A DNA stretch of 64,000 nucleotides, taken from assembly GCF_028554725.1 (NCBI RefSeq), contig NC_071671.1:5801001-5865000 (forward strand). The letters are read 5' to 3'. The position numbers were made by a program, and so were the translations under genes. Positions 11,082-22,290 of the stretch are shown here, in pieces (within the stretch, counting starts at the first letter, position 1; every line of letters begins with the position of its first letter). Below the pieces are notes generated by a model. It was not told where the DNA came from. It made no database searches and worked only from the letters and a program-made list of their open reading frames with translations. Source of the DNA: Zeugodacus cucurbitae (taxonomy: Eukaryota; Arthropoda; Insecta; Diptera; Tephritidae).

Positions 11082-13290
11082 TATTTTAATTTTTTTGGGT
11101 CTCTACTAATTCAATTTAAAGCAAAATGTGCTTTCAGAAATTGATATTGGCAATATTAAGTTCAAGCGCAAATTACGCATTTATTACATAGAAAGCAATA
11201 AAAATTGCATTTAAGTAATGTGGAAAGAAAATCTCGCCACTTTACAAGCGTACAATAAAATGCTGCCAGAGTTTCATTGAAAAACACACAATAAAAATGC
11301 AATAAAATGGAGCAAGAAAAAATTATAAAAAAACTGTATGGTAAGCTACAAAAAGAACGCGCTTATAAAATATGAATGATTGGCTGGCAGCATTGACATA
11401 TATACTTATGACTGCATATTGAAATATATATAGTCAAATACTTATGTATATGTGTTATGTAATGAAATAAAACTGAGCATAAGCGTGAACAATTGTTCAA
11501 ATGCAATGCAATATAATATTGTTACACAAAATTTCAAGCTATCAATTTACAATATATGAAAAGCAAAACAATATAATTTTTTTCAATAAAAATTTTTTCA
11601 AAAAAAAATTCATAAAAAATAAATTTTTTTTTTTTCATAAAAAATTGAAATGTTAAAATAACAATACAGCATTGCATAAACGGAAATTTAAACTTTTAAT
11701 ACACTTTTATTGCATTTATTTATTTTTTATTATTTATATATTTTTTCGATATCCATTATATAACAATAATAATAAAATTTTTCCTATTTTAGTTATTAAT
11801 ATTTTTTCGCAATTTAAATTTTTTCAACAAGCAATCAATGCTGTATGATTACTCCATTTCACTAGGCATCTGACCAAACCAGCTATAAGCTTGTTCAATA
11901 GCAGCAAATATTAGTTAGCGCTACAGCTTTTGTTGTTGTTGTTGTTGCCGTTGTTGTTAGCAGTTGCCGAGAGATTAAGCCGAAACAATCAATTTCAAGC
12001 TACATGCACACATACATATACACAAATGCATGTACAAATGCTTTTCAGACATAATCATGCTACATGCGCTGGGCCATGGCCAATTTACGCTCGAATTGCT
12101 GCGGAAATTAACTGTACTACACTCATGTATGCAGGCAGCAGCAACAACAGTTATATGTATGAGAACACTAGCAAATATATATAGATAATATGTATTTGGT
12201 TTCTCAGCCATAGCTACATGGCTATGCTTTATGCATAGCATACATTTAGGCGCTTTAAGCCGGTTTCATAAGCGCATATTACGCTTGGCATGTCATTTCG
12301 CATTTATTTGCGTTGCTGTATATGTGTGTGTGTGTATGTGTGTTGGGCATTAAGCGATTTGCACAAAAATAATAATAATTTTGAAGTATTTCATTGCGTC
12401 ACACATATGCATATATATACACACAGACTCGCATGTATGCATGTGGTGTTAATGCCATTTGTTATTTAATCAATAAATTGGCATGTAAGGGATTACTTAG
12501 CTTATTTTTATGACACTCGGTAAAGCCTTTAAATGCAGCTTGGGAAATTATTTTCACTTGTAGAGTGTTAAAATGCGCAATTATATAATATACGAACTTA
12601 CAAATATATAAATAAATATATATAATAAATAGACAAATGTATATATGTAAATATCTTCTCTTTGTTCATATTTCATGGCCTGAATTTATTTATTTCTCTT
12701 AAATGCCAGCAATTGACTAATATTATTGATGTTGTAGTTATGTGCTCGCATTTGTTTGTGTTTTTTGTTGACCCAACTGCTGATTAAGGATTATACATTA
12801 AGCTTTGGTGACACGAAAACATGACATTACTGCGCTGTTTTTCATATTGAATTGTCAATTTTGTAAGTTTTTTTGTGCTGCGCTACATTTGAATTGACAT
12901 ACTTGTTCGTAACTGGGCTTTAAATGCATAAATTATTACTTTTCTTGCTGGTTTTGCCTCGGTTAGTGTGAAAATTTTATATATAGTTTTTTAAATGACT
13001 TTCTCTATATAGCTTTTGGTATATCTTGTACTATGAAAATATGCTTGGCAAGAATTTGAGAAGTTTAGGGCTTTCATAACTAACATGAACAGTGATCTAT
13101 CTTCTTTTTGACTCGATACTTCTTACTGCAGCTGTTGTAATCTTCTACTCTCGCCAAATGGAGCTAAAGGACGATAAAATACAAGCTAAATATTTCAAAA
13201 ATCTACTGCAGTTAGTTTTAAAGGTCTCTAAAAATTAATGGTTTTCAATGGTTTTTAGTAAGCATTAAAAGTGGAGAATATATATACATA
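11082..13290. other. AT-rich non-coding stretch with simple repeats
   Basis: No gene was recognised. It contains long A/T runs near 11580-11650, a GTT-rich tract at about 11928-11960, a TG/TATG tract at about 12318-12342, and small inverted repeats at about 12206-12241. Open frames at 11930-12241 on both strands are low-complexity and overlap each other, so I do not call them genes. Confidence 0.5.
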
Positions 13291-13292
13291 TA

Positions 13293-13615
13293 TTCCATCC
13301 AAGAAGCAGCAATTAAGGCCGTAGTTAAAAAGAAACCTTCATTTGGAGTAAGTCTCTTCATTACGAACCAAATATTTTATTCAACATTTCCAACGTTTTG
13401 GCACAAGAAATTTCGTTTGAAACACAAAATTTCACACAAACTCTTTGTTTAATATTTTTATCCATTTAAAATGAGAAGTTTCGGGTACTTATTTGACAGA
13501 AAGTTGGCTTCTGGGATATATTACATGATGGAATATATGGAATTTCCATCCAAGAAGCAGCAATTGAGGCCGTATGTCAAAAAGAAACCTTCATCCGGAG
13601 TAAGTCTCTTCATTA
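13293..13615 (+). repeat. Spaced direct repeat of about 72 bp, period 251 bp
   Basis: The segment 13293-13363 (TTCCATCCAAGAAGCAGCAA at its left end) recurs at 13544-13615 with few changes, ending in both cases in AGTAAGTCTCTTCATTA. The 180 bp between them are not repeated elsewhere in the window. This is a local duplication or two copies of a short dispersed repeat. Confidence 0.85.
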
Positions 13616-13902
13616 TGGAAACTGAAATCTAAAACTGATTCTTAATCAAGTAACAGCTGTCTCAAAAAGACTAACTTCGAAAAAAGTATTGCCTAATTGA
13701 AAACCACACGCCTAAAAGTACCCTTTTTCTCTCCGTGTTATAAATAATAAATTTTGCTCTAAAATAGTTAGAACCCTTATTCATGTCAATGATTTATTGG
13801 TAGCTAAAATATTCAAACTTTTGTCATCGAAATTGAATAGGTTACTCTCACGCCATCGCGAACCTTTTTAAAGGTTCTGTAACTTACTTATAAGACTGTT
13901 AA

Positions 13903-14176
13903 CCCCTTGACGTATCAATTAGCGCAACGAAATTCGCTTCCAACTTGCACTAAACAAACTAGTTTTGATGCTTACGAACAGTCACAAAACGAAATGTAAA
14001 TGCATGTAATAAAACTATTTATTATAGATTAGATGTTGTGCACGAAAATAACGGGAAAATTTCAATTCTCTTTTCATCAAATGTACACTTCTACACACGA
14101 CGAGTAAGACTCGAGATAATCATGTTAGGCACAAAAATTTTAGCACGGGTCAGACTCGTGGAAATACGTCAAGGGG
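13903..14176. mobile_element. TTAA-flanked MITE (piggyBac-like), 274 bp
   Basis: The left end CCCCTTGACGTAT (13903-13915) is matched exactly in inverted form at 14164-14176. Both ends are flanked by TTAA (13899-13902 and 14177-14180). A TTAA duplication with ends starting in C residues is the hallmark of piggyBac-superfamily insertions. There is no transposase frame, so this is a non-autonomous element. A 67-codon frame at 14038-14241 runs through the right end and is not a gene. Confidence 0.85.
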
Positions 14177-14184
14177 TTAATATA

Positions 14185-14712
14185 CAGTGGAACTTCTCTA
14201 ACTCAAAGCACCATAATCCACAAAAAAACTTCGAGTTATAGAATTTTCATTAAAACATATAAATTTTTTAAGTTTTATTTATTGACTTCGCATAAAGTTT
14301 TATGTACATGCGTTAAAACTTGTATTCTGTAATTTTGTTCGTTGCACTTTGCTATTATTGGCTCTTGACGTCTACATTCCATGCCTTTGTTAGATGATTT
14401 ATGCAATCCATATGTGTAATATTATATTTTTTGTTTGCCTCCGTACAAAATGGATGGACTCTTTTAAAATTCTGCCTCGACAGTAAAGTTTTAAATTTTG
14501 TATTATGTCCTGAGCAAAAAGTTCGATTCATGGAAGGAAATTTGTATGAAAGTTGCACTCTATTACCTCTTCAAGAATTCGAGATATGGAGAACTTCGAG
14601 TTATAGAAATTCAAGTTAGAGAAGGAAATTTGTATGCAATTTGGCTTCTAAACGCTATTGCCAATACAAGTGTTCGAATTATGGAGATCTTCAAGTTATG
14701 GAAGTTCCACTG
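14185..14712. mobile_element. pogo/Tigger-like non-autonomous DNA transposon, 528 bp
   Basis: The left end CAGTGGAACTTC (14185-14196) is matched in inverted form at 14701-14712. Similarity continues imperfectly for about 35-40 bp inward. The element is flanked by TA on both sides (14183-14184 and 14713-14714). CAGTGGAAC-type ends with a TA duplication fit the pogo/Tigger branch of Tc1/mariner. The subterminal words GAGTTATAGAA and related forms recur several times. An 88-bp duplication inside the right half repeats GAAGGAAATTTGTATG at 14533 and 14621. A minus-strand frame inside it (14355-14558) may be the C-terminal relic of the transposase. Confidence 0.82.
14355..14558 (-). pseudogene. Possible pogo/Tigger transposase C-terminal remnant
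   Basis: The minus-strand frame ends in a segment reading ITHMDCINHLTKAWN. That matches the layout of the conserved tail of pogo/Tigger transposases, where a hydrophobic-D-A-I helix is followed by an A-W-N turn. Its placement inside an element with pogo-like ends supports this. The catalytic DDE domain is absent and nothing upstream in the frame is recognisable. The match is by eye and short, so I treat it as probable, not certain. Confidence 0.45.
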
Positions 14713-14714
14713 TA

Positions 14715-15212
14715 TATACTATATGGAAAATTCTTAAAGGTATTGAAATAGATAAATTTTGAAATAGACATTAAAAAAGAAACAGAGTCAGACTAGCAGT
14801 CAGCTCTCTCTATCCAATACGAATTCGACACCGAAGTTATACAGATATTTTCATAAATACTCCTTCAGAATATTTGCTAAATTTTTGTTCGTATTTTCTT
14901 CATGGACTCCAAAAAATGTCTCACAGACTTCTCGTATATCTCGTTTATCATAAGAGTTCATACAATAAAGCACTTGGCACACTTCTTTCAATATGATGCT
15001 TGTTATTGGGTCCACGAAGAGATCGATTAATCATTTCCTTCAAAAAAAAAAAAAAATGTCGAAGTATATTTTAAAAAAAGAAAATGAAAACTATTGTAAG
15101 TTAGTGTTAAATATTCTTTGGCAAAATATGTATGAAACGATTCGACTCACTAAATTGTGGATGAATTTGTTTCAAATACTAGTTTCTTTCACCAGATCAC
15201 TTAGATTACATT
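14715..15212. other. AT-rich non-coding stretch
   Basis: No gene was recognised. An A-run lies at about 15042-15056. The 154-codon frame starting at 14993 runs from here into the antisense of the retrotransposon 3' end and is not a gene. Confidence 0.5.
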
Positions 15213-15241
15213 TGTATGTATGTGATTGGCGTTGCAACCGT

Positions 15242-15727
15242 TTAGCCGGTTATAGCCGAATCGACGATAGTGCGCCACCTGTCTCTCTCCTTTGCAGTTC
15301 GGCGCCAGTTGGAGATCCCAAGTGTAACCAGGTCGCTCTCCACCTGGTCCCTCCAACGGAGTGGAGGCCTTCCCCTTCCTCGGCTTCCTCCGGCGGGTAC
15401 TGCATCGAACACTTTCAGGGCTGGAGTGTTTTCGTCCATTCGGACAACATGACCTAGCCAGCGTAGCCGCTGTCTTTTTATTCGCTGAACTATGTCAATG
15501 TCGTCGTATAACTCGTCCAGCTCATCGTTCCATCGTCTGCGGTATTCGCCGTTGCCAATGTTCTGAGGACCATAAATCTTGCGCAAAATTTTCCTCTCGA
15601 AAACTCCTAGTGTCGTCTCATCTGATGTTGACATCGTCCAAGCTTCTGCACCGTAAAGCAGGACGGGAATGATAAGTGACTTGTAGAGCTTGATTTTGGT
15701 TCGTCGAGAGAGGACTTTACTGTTCAA
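15242..15727 (-). pseudogene. RTE ORF C-terminal part, separated by frameshift
   Basis: This 161-codon piece continues the retrotransposon protein downstream of the deletion. Visible phrases are SLIIPVLLYGAEAW, LGVFERKILRKIYGP, RLRWLGHVVRM and RGRGRPPLRW, the usual tail after the thumb of these reverse transcriptases. It ends at TAA (15242-15244). It has no ATG of its own at the start of similarity (the codon at 15727 is TTG), so it is not an independent gene. The same part is present in copies 1 and 3. Confidence 0.9.
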
Positions 15728-15765
15728 TTGCCTACTCAGTCCAAAGTAGCACCTGTTGGCAAGAG

Positions 15766-18156
15766 TTATTCGAAGTTATGACTGTCAACAGTGACGTGGG
15801 AGCCAAGACGCGAATGCGCCGACTGTTTGTTTGATGACAGGAGATATTTCGTCTTGTCCTCATTCACCTCCAGACCCATTCGCTTCGCCTCCTTATCCAT
15901 GCGGGAAAAAGCAGAACAAACGGCGCGGTTGTTGCTTCCGATGATATCAATATCATCGGCGTACGCCAGAAGCTGTACACTCTTGTAGAAGATTGTACCT
16001 TCTCGGTTTAGCTCTGCAGCTCTTATAATTTTTTCCAGCATCAGGTTAAAGAAGTCGCACGATAGTGAGTCACCTTGTCTGAAACCTCGTTTGGTATCGA
16101 ACGGCTCGGAGAGGTCCTTCCCAACCATGACGGAGCTTTTGGTGTTGCTCAACGTCAACTTACACAGCCGTATTAGCTTTGCGGGGATACCAAATTCAGA
16201 CATCGCGGCATAAAGGCAGCTCCTTTTCGTGCTGTCGAAAGCAGCTTTAAAATCGACAAAAAGGTGGTGGGTGTCGATCCTCTTTTCACGGGTCTTCTCC
16301 AAGATTTGGCGCATGGTGAATATCTGGTCAGTTGTCGATTTTCCAGGTCTAAAGCCACACTGATAAGGTCCAATCAGTTTGTTGACGGTGGGCTTTAGTC
16401 TTTCACACAGTACGCTCGATAGAACCTTGTATGCGATATTTAGAAGGCTGATCCCACGGTAATTGGCGCAGATTGTGGGATCTCCCTTTTTATGGATTGG
16501 GCAGAGCACACTGAGATTCCAATCGACAGGCATGCTTCCTTCTGACCATATTCTGCAAAGAAGCTGATGCATGCACCTTATCAGTTCTTCGCCGCCGTAT
16601 TTGAATAGTTCTGCCGGTAATCTATCGGCCCCCGCTGCTTTGTTGTTCTTCAAGCGGGTAATTGCTATTCGAATTTCTTCATGGTCGGGTAATGGAACAT
16701 CTGTTCCATCGTCATCGATTGGGGGATCGGGTTCGCCATCTCCTGGTGTTGTACTCTCACTGCCATTCAGCAGGTCGGAGAAGTGTTCCCTCCATAATCC
16801 CAGTATGCCCTGGACATCGGTTACCAGATTACCACCTTGGTCTCTACATGAGGATGCTCCGGTCTTGAAACCTTCGTTAAGTCGCTTCATTTTTTCATAA
16901 AATTTTCGAGCATTCCCTCTGTCTGCCAGCTTCTCAAGCTCTTCGTACTCACGCATTTCGGCCTCTTTCTTTTTTTGTCTGCAAATGCGTCTCGCTTCCC
17001 TCTTCAGCTCTCGGTATCTATCCCATCCCGCACGTGTTGTGGTCGTTTGCAATGTTGCGAGGTAGGCAGTCTGTTTTCTCTCCGCTGCGAGACGGCACTC
17101 CTCATCGTACCAGCTTGTTTTTTGTCGTTGCCGAAAACCAATTGTTTCGGCTGCAGCGGTACGCAGTGAGTTTGAGATGCCGTTCCACAGTTCCCTTATA
17201 CCGAGATGCTGATGAGTGCTCTCAGAGAGCAGGAGTGCAAGTCGAGTAGAGTATTTCGTGGCTGTCTGTTGCGATTGCAGCTTTTCGACGTCGAACCTTC
17301 CTTGTGTTTGTTGACGGGCATTCTTTGCTGCACAGAGGCGGGTGCGTATCTTCGCTGCGACCAGATAATGGTCCGAGTCTATATTTGGTCCTCGGAGCGT
17401 ACGCACGTCTAAAACACAGGAGACATGTCTTCCGTCTATCACAACGTGATCGATTTGGTTCCGCGTGTTTCGATCAGGAGACAGCCAAGTAGCTTGATGT
17501 ATTTTCTTATGCTGGAATCTGGTACTACAGACGACCATATTTCGGGCCCCAGCGAAGTCGATCAGCCTCAGGCCGTTTGGCGATGTTTCGTCATGGAGGC
17601 TGAATTTTCCGACTGTTGTGCCAAAGACACCTTCTTTACCCACCCTGGCGTTAAAATCACCAAGCACGACTTTTACATCGTGGCGGGGGCAGCGCTCATA
17701 GGTGCGTTCTAGGCGCTCATAGAAAGCATCTTTGGTCACATCGTCCTTCTCTTCCGTTGGGGCGTGGGCGCAAATCAGCGATATGTTGAAGAACCTCGCT
17801 TTGATGCGGATTGTGGCTAGACGTTCATCCACCGGGGTGAATGCCAGGACTCTGCGACGGAGTCTCTCTCCCACCACAAATCCAACACCAAATTTGCGCT
17901 CCTTTATATGGCCGCTGTAGTAGATGTCACAAGGACCCACCTTCATCCGTCCTTGTCCCGTCCATCGCACTTCTTGGATGGCGGTGATGTCAGCCTTAAG
18001 TCGTATGAGGACATCAACCAGCTGGGCAGAGGCACCTTCCCAATTAAGGGTCCGGACATTCCAGGTGCATGCCCTTATATCATTATCCTTAAAACGTTTG
18101 CAGGGGTCGTCATCAAAAGGGGGGTGTCTCATCCGAGGCTTTCGTAGATTTTTCAT
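15766..18156 (-). pseudogene. RTE endonuclease-reverse transcriptase ORF, N-terminal 796 codons
   Basis: The frame opens on a true ATG at 18156. Residues about 28-270 form the endonuclease: TWN (31-33), the glutamate of QEVRW (62), LGDFNARVG (165-172) and SDH (261-263) are all present, so the catalytic set looks intact. A basic linker (about 340-430) follows. The reverse transcriptase occupies about 500-780: NNKAAGAD (504-511), PIHKKGDP, GFRPGKSTTDQIF, motif A VDFKAAFDS (634-642), RGFRQGDSLS (690-699), and the YADD box (732-735). No internal stop is seen. At residue 796 the frame leaves the family sequence because of the 76-bp deletion, and the remaining C-terminal part lies in another frame at 15242-15727. 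Both halves were presumably one protein of about 980 residues. Retention of every catalytic motif suggests a fairly young insertion. Activity is not expected with the frame broken. Confidence 0.92.
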
Positions 18157-18310
18157 TGGGGGGTGTTTTTATGTGGTGGGTCCCAAACCCTACGCACAAC
18201 CGCATAAGCGGGCTTCGCCTTCTCACTTTAGCTCGCCTTCAAACGGATGAGTGACAATCAAAAACTTTCCTCACTTGCGTGAACTTCTACACATGATCCC
18301 ATCCTCCCAT

Positions 18311-19880
18311 TTAGGACAACTTAAAATACTGAGCAATATTTAGTTATATTAAATAAAAAAAAAGCAAATTAGCTCCATAAAGTTGACTTGCTGTCTGTCA
18401 AATAACACAAAAGTTGAAGACCACTTTGAAATAATCCGCCAAAATCCGCTGCTACAGCCTGTTCGAGTTTTAGCCACAAAAATTCTTGAAAATTTTCAAG
18501 CACCAAAATTATTACAAAACACAACGAACAAAAAGTTTTACAATATTTGAGTTTTACAATAATTTTACACCACAGCAGCACAAAAAACCAAACAGAACAA
18601 GACAAAGCAGTGACCATAAACCACAAACAACAAAAGCTGTCTTGCCGCTGGCGGCGATTTAACAAAAAATAGCGCCACATTGCGCCGACAAGCACAAGAA
18701 GCAGCACAAAAAGAATTAGGTTAGACGATTTGTTTGTTTTCGACTTTGTGCGCACCGCCTTCAATTTTCCTACGCTTTGTGCTGTTGAAGCGGCGCTTTG
18801 AAATTACAGTTTCCTTTCATATAATTGTCATGCAACATAATGGCGGCAGGCGTTTATTGGCAACACTGATTGCGATCGCTCAACACAACTCAGCTCAGCA
18901 GCGCATTGCTTCACAAGCTCACAAGCGGACGAGTGCTTTTGAAATGGCAGCGGGCATTTGCATGAGCAAAAGGCTGGCAGTCTGCACGCAAGCAAGCGGA
19001 GATTGTGTTGAGCAAATAGACAACGTGGCGAGAACCTTCGAGAGCAGTCTGCATTTGACTATGAGGGTGAAATAGGCAAGGCAAATAGCAGTGGCAACGC
19101 TACAAATTTTATTTAAATTGCTGTGATTTCTCTTTCATTGCTTGGCCTTTTCTTTGCATACGCAGATGCCAATCTTAACTGTCAAATGGTAAATACCCAG
19201 TCGCTGGCGGCAATCACTTTGCAGTGGCGCGCTTTTCTTTATACTCCCCACTTTTAACTTTTATTTTTATTCATTCACAGCGGCTTTATGTGACTGCATG
19301 TCTCTCTTCACATTCGCCGCCTTGCTTTGCGCTACTCAAAAGCTTTATGCGAGTTGTTGTGTTTATTTAAAGTTGCAACGACTTGCAGACTTCAATTGCA
19401 GATTTTCAAGGCGCAAGTGACGCCAAAGGCTTTTCAGTGGAGAAACAGCAACGCTTGAGAAGTATATTTTAAAGAGCACGCGAGTAAAATATAGCTAAAG
19501 TAGTAGTAGTTGTTGGGGTTTCAGCCGGTTTCTAGACCCTGCTTGAAGTGATAAGTATGACTCAACAGTCATCGAATCTTCTAAGTATGGCCCAGGAAAT
19601 GAGCTGCTTCGAAGGGGTTGGACCAAAGTGAAAAGGGTGTAAGATGAGTGGCAATGAGCCGGTTCTTCGTTTCCTATTGTTCCGGATTTTGTCCCACCAA
19701 GGGTTGTACTTTCGGCGATCTAACTCTGTTTGGATCGGTACGTCATGTTCTTTCGGTTATGATGGTTCAAAAGTGTATATATTTCGGGCACTTGATTCAA
19801 AATCTTTCTAATTTCATATTCCCTTCGATCCATAAAAATATAGGTCTAATTTAGTCAATTTTTTCCACTAAGCCTCCCTT
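18311..19880. other. Non-coding stretch
   Basis: No gene was recognised. Frames at 18369-18764 (minus) and 18734-19075 (plus) lack known motifs and look like composition artefacts. Confidence 0.45.
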
Positions 19881-20345
19881 CGATCCCGAACTTGTTAGGT
19901 TAGGTTATTTGACAGATCTCAGCATATGGAGGAAGATCTCATTTGGACAGATATGAGTACTGCCCCTGTGTCTTGCCAAAAAACTCCTAATGGAACAGAA
20001 AGACCCTCACGATTCGACAAAGCGCTTGGAATCTATTACAAAACTATTGAGCCATCGGCTAATGTCAAAGCTCGAAGGTGTTTAAGTCTCAGTCTGATAA
20101 ATGATGGAGGATTAGCTTAGATGACTCCACCTCGCTTTCTTATCTTTGGTATCTTACATCTTCCATAACCCCTAGTCTCACCGCATATGTATCTATGATG
20201 TCAATTCTCGAAGGTGCTTCAGCCTCAGTCTGACAAATGCTGAGCATTGGAGGAGGAAATACTTAAATGAATCCACCTCGCCTTACTCCAAACAGCTTTG
20301 GCAACCATCTTCCAGAACCCTTAGTCTCACCGCATATGTACCCAT
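19880..20345. repeat. Dispersed repeat with an internal 136-bp tandem duplication
   Basis: Two things are visible. First, the segment around 19985-20065, with GACAAAGCGCTTGGA and TCGGCTAATG, matches the minus strand of about 61335-61430, so this is an interspersed repeat. Second, 20071-20206 and 20207-20345 are tandem copies: each starts CTCGAAGGTG, contains AGTCTCAGTCTGA and CCACCTCGC, and ends in CTAGTCTCACCGCATATGT or a close form. A GTTAGGTTAGGTTA run lies at 19893-19906. The element class is unknown to me. Confidence 0.75.
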
Positions 20346-22290
20346 GGACTGCCAACTCGGTCCCACTTCGGTATTAATGTTGCTAGGATACCGCCTCTTA
20401 TATGTTTATTTGACAGGATATCCACATAATCTACATACATAATACCATTGGGCTTTTTAAAGTACTAAAATGAAAGTTGAACCATTTCATTTCATTTTGT
20501 CTATTGATTTGATTTTTTTAACTTCAGTTCTTTATTCCAACAGTTATCGTTGATATTTTCACACGAACTTCTATTCCAACGCAAAACCAAGGGAAATATG
20601 CCACTTTCTTCAATTTGATAGCAGCAAACACCACACTTTATGATATTCAAGCCATCGAAGATCAAAAGCATTCTTTAGGCAGTAATGCCTTCAAGTGCGC
20701 GCATTTATCATTTCATATTATCCCCACTCTATATTACTCTATTTGGCATAATATTTCTTACTCAAACGCATTTGCGGTGTTTTACTGCTTTCACTGTCCG
20801 CCTATTTGTATTTACTTTATGACCAAAGCAGCCGTTATGATTATTTACATACTATTAAAAGCTGCCGGGCAGCAAACCGTCTACTATTACATAGCACACA
20901 CACACATTCTATCTGCTTGCCACTGCCAGCCACTTCACTCGCCATCTACTTTTTGCATGTCATTTTTACTGCCTTGCTTGCCTTACTTTTCGCTGTTCTT
21001 GCTGCTGCCTGTGCACTTAAATGACTTTCCACTTCACTGACAATGCCGCGCGCCTTTATTAGCTGCGAGCGTATGAAAGTTGAAGAAAAAAACAGAAATA
21101 AGACAAAAATCATTGATAAAAAAAATTTCAAAAAATAATAAATGCCTATAAAACAATGTCCGTGTTTGTGTTGGTGTGTAGTTGGATGCCAGTTTCATGT
21201 TTGGCCGACACAGGAAAATCATTTTAAAGCTTTAAAATTTAATTTCCGCCGCAAGCGCCCTGTCTACTGTACACGCACACACTCACACCAATACAAGAAC
21301 TACTGTGGTTTGTAGCTGCCTCAACACTCTCTCTCCTTCGACTTGCCTGCCAGTTATTTGCTCTTGCTTCCAGTTGCTGGCCATAATTTATACACGAGCA
21401 TATTTTCGCTTTTGCGGCTGGCAAATGCCAGCGAATGGCGCCAATTGTCGGCACGTTTTTATTGTTGTTGTTGTTTCTTGTATTTTTTTATTTTTTCTTG
21501 CTTTCTAACCTGACTCCCGCACTGCTGTTGAGTTGCTAGGTCGTCTTCAGCTTCTTGTAATTTCTTTTCTCGCAGCTCGCGCTTGGTTCTGCTGCTGTCT
21601 TCTGCCTCTTTTTTTGTTTTTAAACTTTTTATTGCGCACCACTTTCTGCTGTGCGGTTGTCAACAATTCGCGGCTTCTGATTTTCATTTTTTTCATCTGA
21701 ATTGATTTTCATATTTTATTGTGCCTCTTATTTCTTCCACATCTTTTATTTCTCCAAGCGCTTGGTGCCCCTGTGTAGTTGCCTAATCCGTCTCCACCTT
21801 TTCGGCTTCCTTGCACACACAAACACTTATATATACATATATATAGAGACATGTGTGAATGTATGTGTAACAGATTTCCAATGTGTTTCTATTAATGGTT
21901 TATGTGTTTGTTTGCTTTTATTGGTGTTCATGTTACATATGTAGCTTTCAGTCGCGTGGCATATTATTTAAGATTTATATTACTCACATTGTTTGAACAT
22001 TATTTTTTGATTTATCTGATTTTCTGAGATATTTTATTTTTATTTTTTTTTTTTAGATGTTTAGATGTTTTTTTATTATCCCAGTCCAGCTTTACATTAT
22101 TTTTGAGGTTATGAAGGTTTTTGAGGTTATGTGAATGTAGCTAGTGGTATGAAGAGGTAATCAGCTTGGTAGTGGAAAAGTTTTGTGAAGAACTTTACAC
22201 AAGTTTAAATCTCAGTTTGCTGTAAAAACATCAGCTTAACCAAAATCTGAGCTCCTCTTTAAGGGGATCAAATAATCGTATTCTTAATAT
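20346..22290. other. Non-coding stretch with T-rich and CA simple tracts
   Basis: No gene was recognised. It contains CACACACA (about 20900), GTT repeats (about 21463-21478), TATATACATATATATAG (about 21830-21847) and long T-runs (about 22037-22054). The 141-codon frame at 20615-21040 overlaps antisense frames and has no family signature. Confidence 0.45.

Larger units (their letters stand above)
15213..18310 (-). mobile_element. RTE-like non-LTR retrotransposon, nearly full-length copy 2
   Basis: This minus-strand element of about 3.1 kb has one long ORF encoding an apurinic-type endonuclease followed by a reverse transcriptase, a very short 3' untranslated part (the stop codon lies about 30 bp from the end), and a 3' tail of CATA repeats (15213-15222 as read on plus: TGTATGTATG). 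No LTRs and no poly(A). This layout and the length are those of RTE elements. The clade call also uses the endonuclease type that databases often label craniofacial development protein 2-like. The 3' boundary is set by sharing with copy 3. The 5' boundary near 18310 is approximate, since no target duplication could be identified. The copy is broken by a 76-bp deletion between 15770 and 15771. Confidence 0.93.

Noticed and set aside
16571..18250. Several plus-strand open frames of 60-110 codons across 15.2-18.3 kb
   Set aside because: They lie antisense to the retrotransposon ORF and are shadows of its codon structure.
20615..21040. A 141-codon plus-strand frame
   Set aside because: There is no domain, it is overlapped by antisense frames, and its composition is T- and C-rich.
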